Program-made: the position numbers and the translations under genes
The notes under the pieces: model-generated
The model's database searches: none
What the model saw: only the letters and a program-made list of their open reading frames with translations
Told to the model about the DNA's origin: nothing
Source: Clostridium sp. CAG:288
GTDB taxonomy: Bacteria; Bacillota_I; Bacilli_A; RFN20; CAG-288
DNA length: 64,000 nt
NCBI GenBank assembly: GCA_000437395.1
Contig: FR898163.1
Span: 1 to 64,000, forward strand
Reading direction: 5' to 3'
Shown here: piece after piece, positions 62,440 to 64,000 of the stretch
How the letters are laid out: every line of letters begins with the position of its first letter
How positions within the stretch are numbered: position 1 is the stretch's first letter

Positions 62440-62583
62440 ATGAGTTCTGATACTATATCTATTCTAAATCCAATCGTAAAGTCATGTGATTTGGGAAATA
62501 GTATTTTTAGTCTCACTTTTTCAGCCAATAATTATATGCATTTTAATAGAAAGGCTGTTTTATCAGCTTTATTGATCGGATAA
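62440..62583 (+). CDS. Short leader ORF (47 aa) before lipoprotein 3
   Basis: ATG 62440 follows GGAGGG at good spacing. The frame runs 47 codons, MSSDTISILNPIVKSC and on, to TAA 62581-62583, directly before a terminator. It shares the pattern D-T-x(3,4)-L-N-x-I-V with the 35-codon frame at 60783; the rest differs. Good ribosome site and conserved position support translation. Confidence 0.5.
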   Translation: MSSDTISILNPIVKSCDLGNSIFSLTFSANNYMHFNRKAVLSALLIG

Positions 62584-62586
62584 TGT

Positions 62587-62611
62587 AAGGCGGCTTTTTG
62601 CCGTCTTTTTC
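62587..62611 (+). terminator. Terminator between leader ORF and lipoprotein 3
   Basis: AAGGCGGC (62587-62594) pairs with GCCGTCTT (62600-62607), with T-rich sequence following. As in unit 2, no promoter is seen between it and the lipoprotein gene. Confidence 0.82.
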
Positions 62612-62627
62612 ATTATTTTGTTCAAAT

Positions 62628-62676
62628 CAGGTAATTTAAAAGGAGAAAAAGGAGCTTACCTGAGGCTCTAACGCAA
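62628..62676 (+). promoter_or_regulatory. SD-spanning RNA structure, lipoprotein 3 leader
   Basis: AGGAG (62641-62645) is about 31 nt from the ATG. GAGCTT (62652-62657) pairs with GAGGCTC (62663-62668), leaving loop ACCTG. CAGGTAA (62628-62634) pairs perfectly with TTACCTG (62656-62662). Compared with unit 2, the U-G pair has become U-A, which is a compensating type of change. Confidence 0.65.
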
Positions 62677-64000
62677 ATGAACAAGAACAAAAAGTTATTA
62701 GTTTTATTGCTTGCACCTGTTTTAGCACTTAGCTTAGCTGCATGTAACAACAATAACAACACAAGTAGTACAACAAGCAGTAGTACATCTACAAGTTCTA
62801 GTACTAACACAAGTAGTACAACCACCCCATCTTCTACAACAACAATCAGCTCTAGTACAAGCACATCAACAACTACTCCAGATTCTTCAAGTAGCAGTTC
62901 TACAACACAAGGTAATTTATTAGATGAAATTACAGGCACAGCTGATGAAAGATATGCCACATATAAAGCTACAGCTAATGGTGCTGTTGCAACAGCTTAT
63001 GCAGAATTAGTCGCTGTTGAAACATTCACACCAAACAACAATAGCAACCTCTATTTTATGGATGGAACACATGCTATTAAAGCTATCAATGTTAACGATT
63101 ATAATGTTGTTCAACAATTAGAAGTTGGTAAAGTTTATAAAGTTGTCGGCGTTTATGATCAAGCAAAGAATAGACTTAATGGTAAAGACCAAGCTGTCAC
63201 ATTCGAATTAGTCGAAGGCGGCGAAACAAAAGTTCAAGCAGTTAAGACAAACCTTGACCTTGCTGCTGCAACAACAGAAAATGTTGACACAGTTGCTTAT
63301 TCAACAACAGGTGTTGTTACAGATGTTATTAATGGTACAACAAAGAGTATAAAAGTTGAAATTGCTGGAAAAACATACACAGTTCAAACAAGAGGCGCAA
63401 ATGCTGATGCAGTTAATGAAGTCTTAATGTCAGCTTCCAATAATCAAAAAGTTAACATCAAGTCCGCTGTTGTTTATAAAGTTGATACTCTTAACGTTTT
63501 AAATGCTGCTGATATTGAATTTACAACTCCAGATACACCAGACGTTCCAGATGTTCCAACCAAATATAAAGGTACAATTGGTGCTGCAACACAAGACGGT
63601 TTAACAGTTGGTTCTGTCAGTGCTGAAAAGACACTTACATATACAGTCGAAGGTGACAAAGTCACAGTTGGTGGAACTGATGAACTCGTCGCTTATGTTA
63701 AAGCTGATGAAGCTACTGGTGTTACAGCTGGTAACTATATCGGTGTTAAGATTACAGCTCCAGCAGATTTAGATGCTTCTTTAAATCCAATTGTTGTCTT
63801 TAATTCACAACAATTAACATGGACTGATATTGCATCAGAAGGCTCTGCTGAACTTAAATTTGAAGTCACAAGTATTACAAGTACATATACAATTTCTGTT
63901 TATTGGGAAGGTTCATTAGAAAAAGCTGCTCAAGTTTTCACAGTTGAATTTGCTACAGGAACAGCTTTACAAGAAAAAGAAATTACAATTGTCGATTCTA
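62677..64000 (+). CDS. Surface lipoprotein, 3' end outside window
   Basis: The frame from ATG 62677 is open to the window edge (441 codons). The signal peptide has lipobox LAACN at about residues 20-24, almost the same signal as in lipoprotein 2. A long Ser/Thr/Asn linker reaches about residue 78. Beta-rich domains follow, including an OB-like stretch (AYAELVAVETFTPNNNSNLYFMDGTHAIKAINV; VGKVYKVVGVYDQAKNRLNGKDQAVTFELV) and TPDTPDVPDVPTKYKG, a proline spacer near 290. Same leader type as the two preceding lipoproteins. Surface binding function inferred; the C-terminus is not visible. Confidence 0.75.
   Translation, partial: MNKNKKLLVLLLAPVLALSLAACNNNNNTSSTTSSSTSTSSSTNTSSTTTPSSTTTISSSTSTSTTTPDSSSSSSTTQGNLLDEITGTADERYATYKATANGAVATAYAELVAVETFTPNNNSNLYFMDGTHAIKAINVNDYNVVQQLEVGKVYKVVGVYDQAKNRLNGKDQAVTFELVEGGETKVQAVKTNLDLAAATTENVDTVAYSTTGVVTDVINGTTKSIKVEIAGKTYTVQTRGANADAVNEVLMSASNNQKVNIKSAVVYKVDTLNVLNAADIEFTTPDTPDVPDVPTKYKGTIGAATQDGLTVGSVSAEKTLTYTVEGDKVTVGGTDELVAYVKADEATGVTAGNYIGVKITAPADLDASLNPIVVFNSQQLTWTDIASEGSAELKFEVTSITSTYTISVYWEGSLEKAAQVFTVEFATGTALQEKEITIVDS

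Noticed and set aside
62622..62960. Minus-strand frame of 112 codons rich in Val/Leu
   Set aside because: It is the antisense of the Ser/Thr linker of lipoprotein 3, which has a proper start, lipobox and leader.
1..64000. tRNA or rRNA genes
   Set aside because: I saw no cloverleaf-like stretch with TTCRANY and CCA-type ends, and no rRNA sequence; a tRNAscan run would be decisive.

Overview
The window is AT-rich, low-GC Bacillota (Firmicutes) DNA with the standard code (TGA is a normal stop). Many Gram-positive lipoproteins, Shine-Dalgarno sites of the AGGAGG type, a CIRCE (HrcA) element, two exact matches to the CcpA cre consensus, and GntR and LacI regulators of sugar ABC transporters fit a Bacilli-like commensal, perhaps an uncultured gut lineage. 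I cannot place it more precisely. Most genes look vertically inherited; the first 540 bases are visibly richer in GC and carry the tail of a serine recombinase, so the left edge is probably the end of a mobile element.

Layout. 1-1100: recombinase 3' end and decayed DNA with a 17-bp direct repeat. 1.2-5.6 kb: Fic protein, small pyrophosphatase-family protein, DUF5692 membrane protein, MATE exporter. 5.6-22.7 kb (minus strand): a 13-gene glycan operon behind a GntR regulator. It encodes an ABC sugar importer, a GlcNAc-type kinase, an N-terminally extended phosphomannose isomerase, a DUF624 protein, a membrane-anchored SGNH hydrolase, a lipoprotein, and four paralogous DUF4185/DUF5005-like beta-propeller proteins. 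22.9-25.7 kb: a chimeric pseudogene, TspO, and a guanine deaminase behind a variant purine-riboswitch-like leader. 25.7-30 kb: secreted GH84 beta-N-acetylglucosaminidase and an LRR lipoprotein with a cre site. 30.4-36.4 kb: glycosyltransferase, large polytopic membrane protein, LytS-like two-component pair. 36.6 kb: GAPDH. 37.7-48 kb: LacI regulator and a maltodextrin/starch locus (surface lipoprotein, GH13, binding protein, two permeases, ATPase). 48.2-54 kb: DUF3737, PatB-type lyase, a dead AAA ATPase, an EFR1 ferredoxin protein and a frameshifted epimerase. 54.1-58.2 kb: Hsp20, a duplicated 33-aa peptide plus membrane protein cassette, L31 and MetRS. 58.4-64 kb: three lipoproteins, at least two with OB-fold-like domains, with unusual leader RNAs.

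How the genes work together. Secreted GH84, the propeller proteins and the SGNH hydrolase probably trim host or dietary glycans; the first importer brings in the products, the kinase and isomerase feed them to glycolysis, and GAPDH is the core enzyme there. The second locus does the same for alpha-glucans. CcpA sites on the GntR operon and the GH84 transcript suggest hierarchical sugar use.

The most novel-looking signal is at the right end. All three lipoprotein genes have a Shine-Dalgarno placed far (28-32 nt) from the start codon with a small hairpin in between. The loop of each hairpin is complementary to a segment just upstream of the Shine-Dalgarno. Pairing is kept while sequence changes, as expected for a structured regulatory RNA. 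Two of the three are also preceded by a promoter, a 5' hairpin, a short ORF (35 and 47 codons with a shared motif) and a terminator. The second candidate new system is the tandem peptide/membrane-protein cassette at 54.9-56.2 kb; the third is the four-propeller glycan operon.
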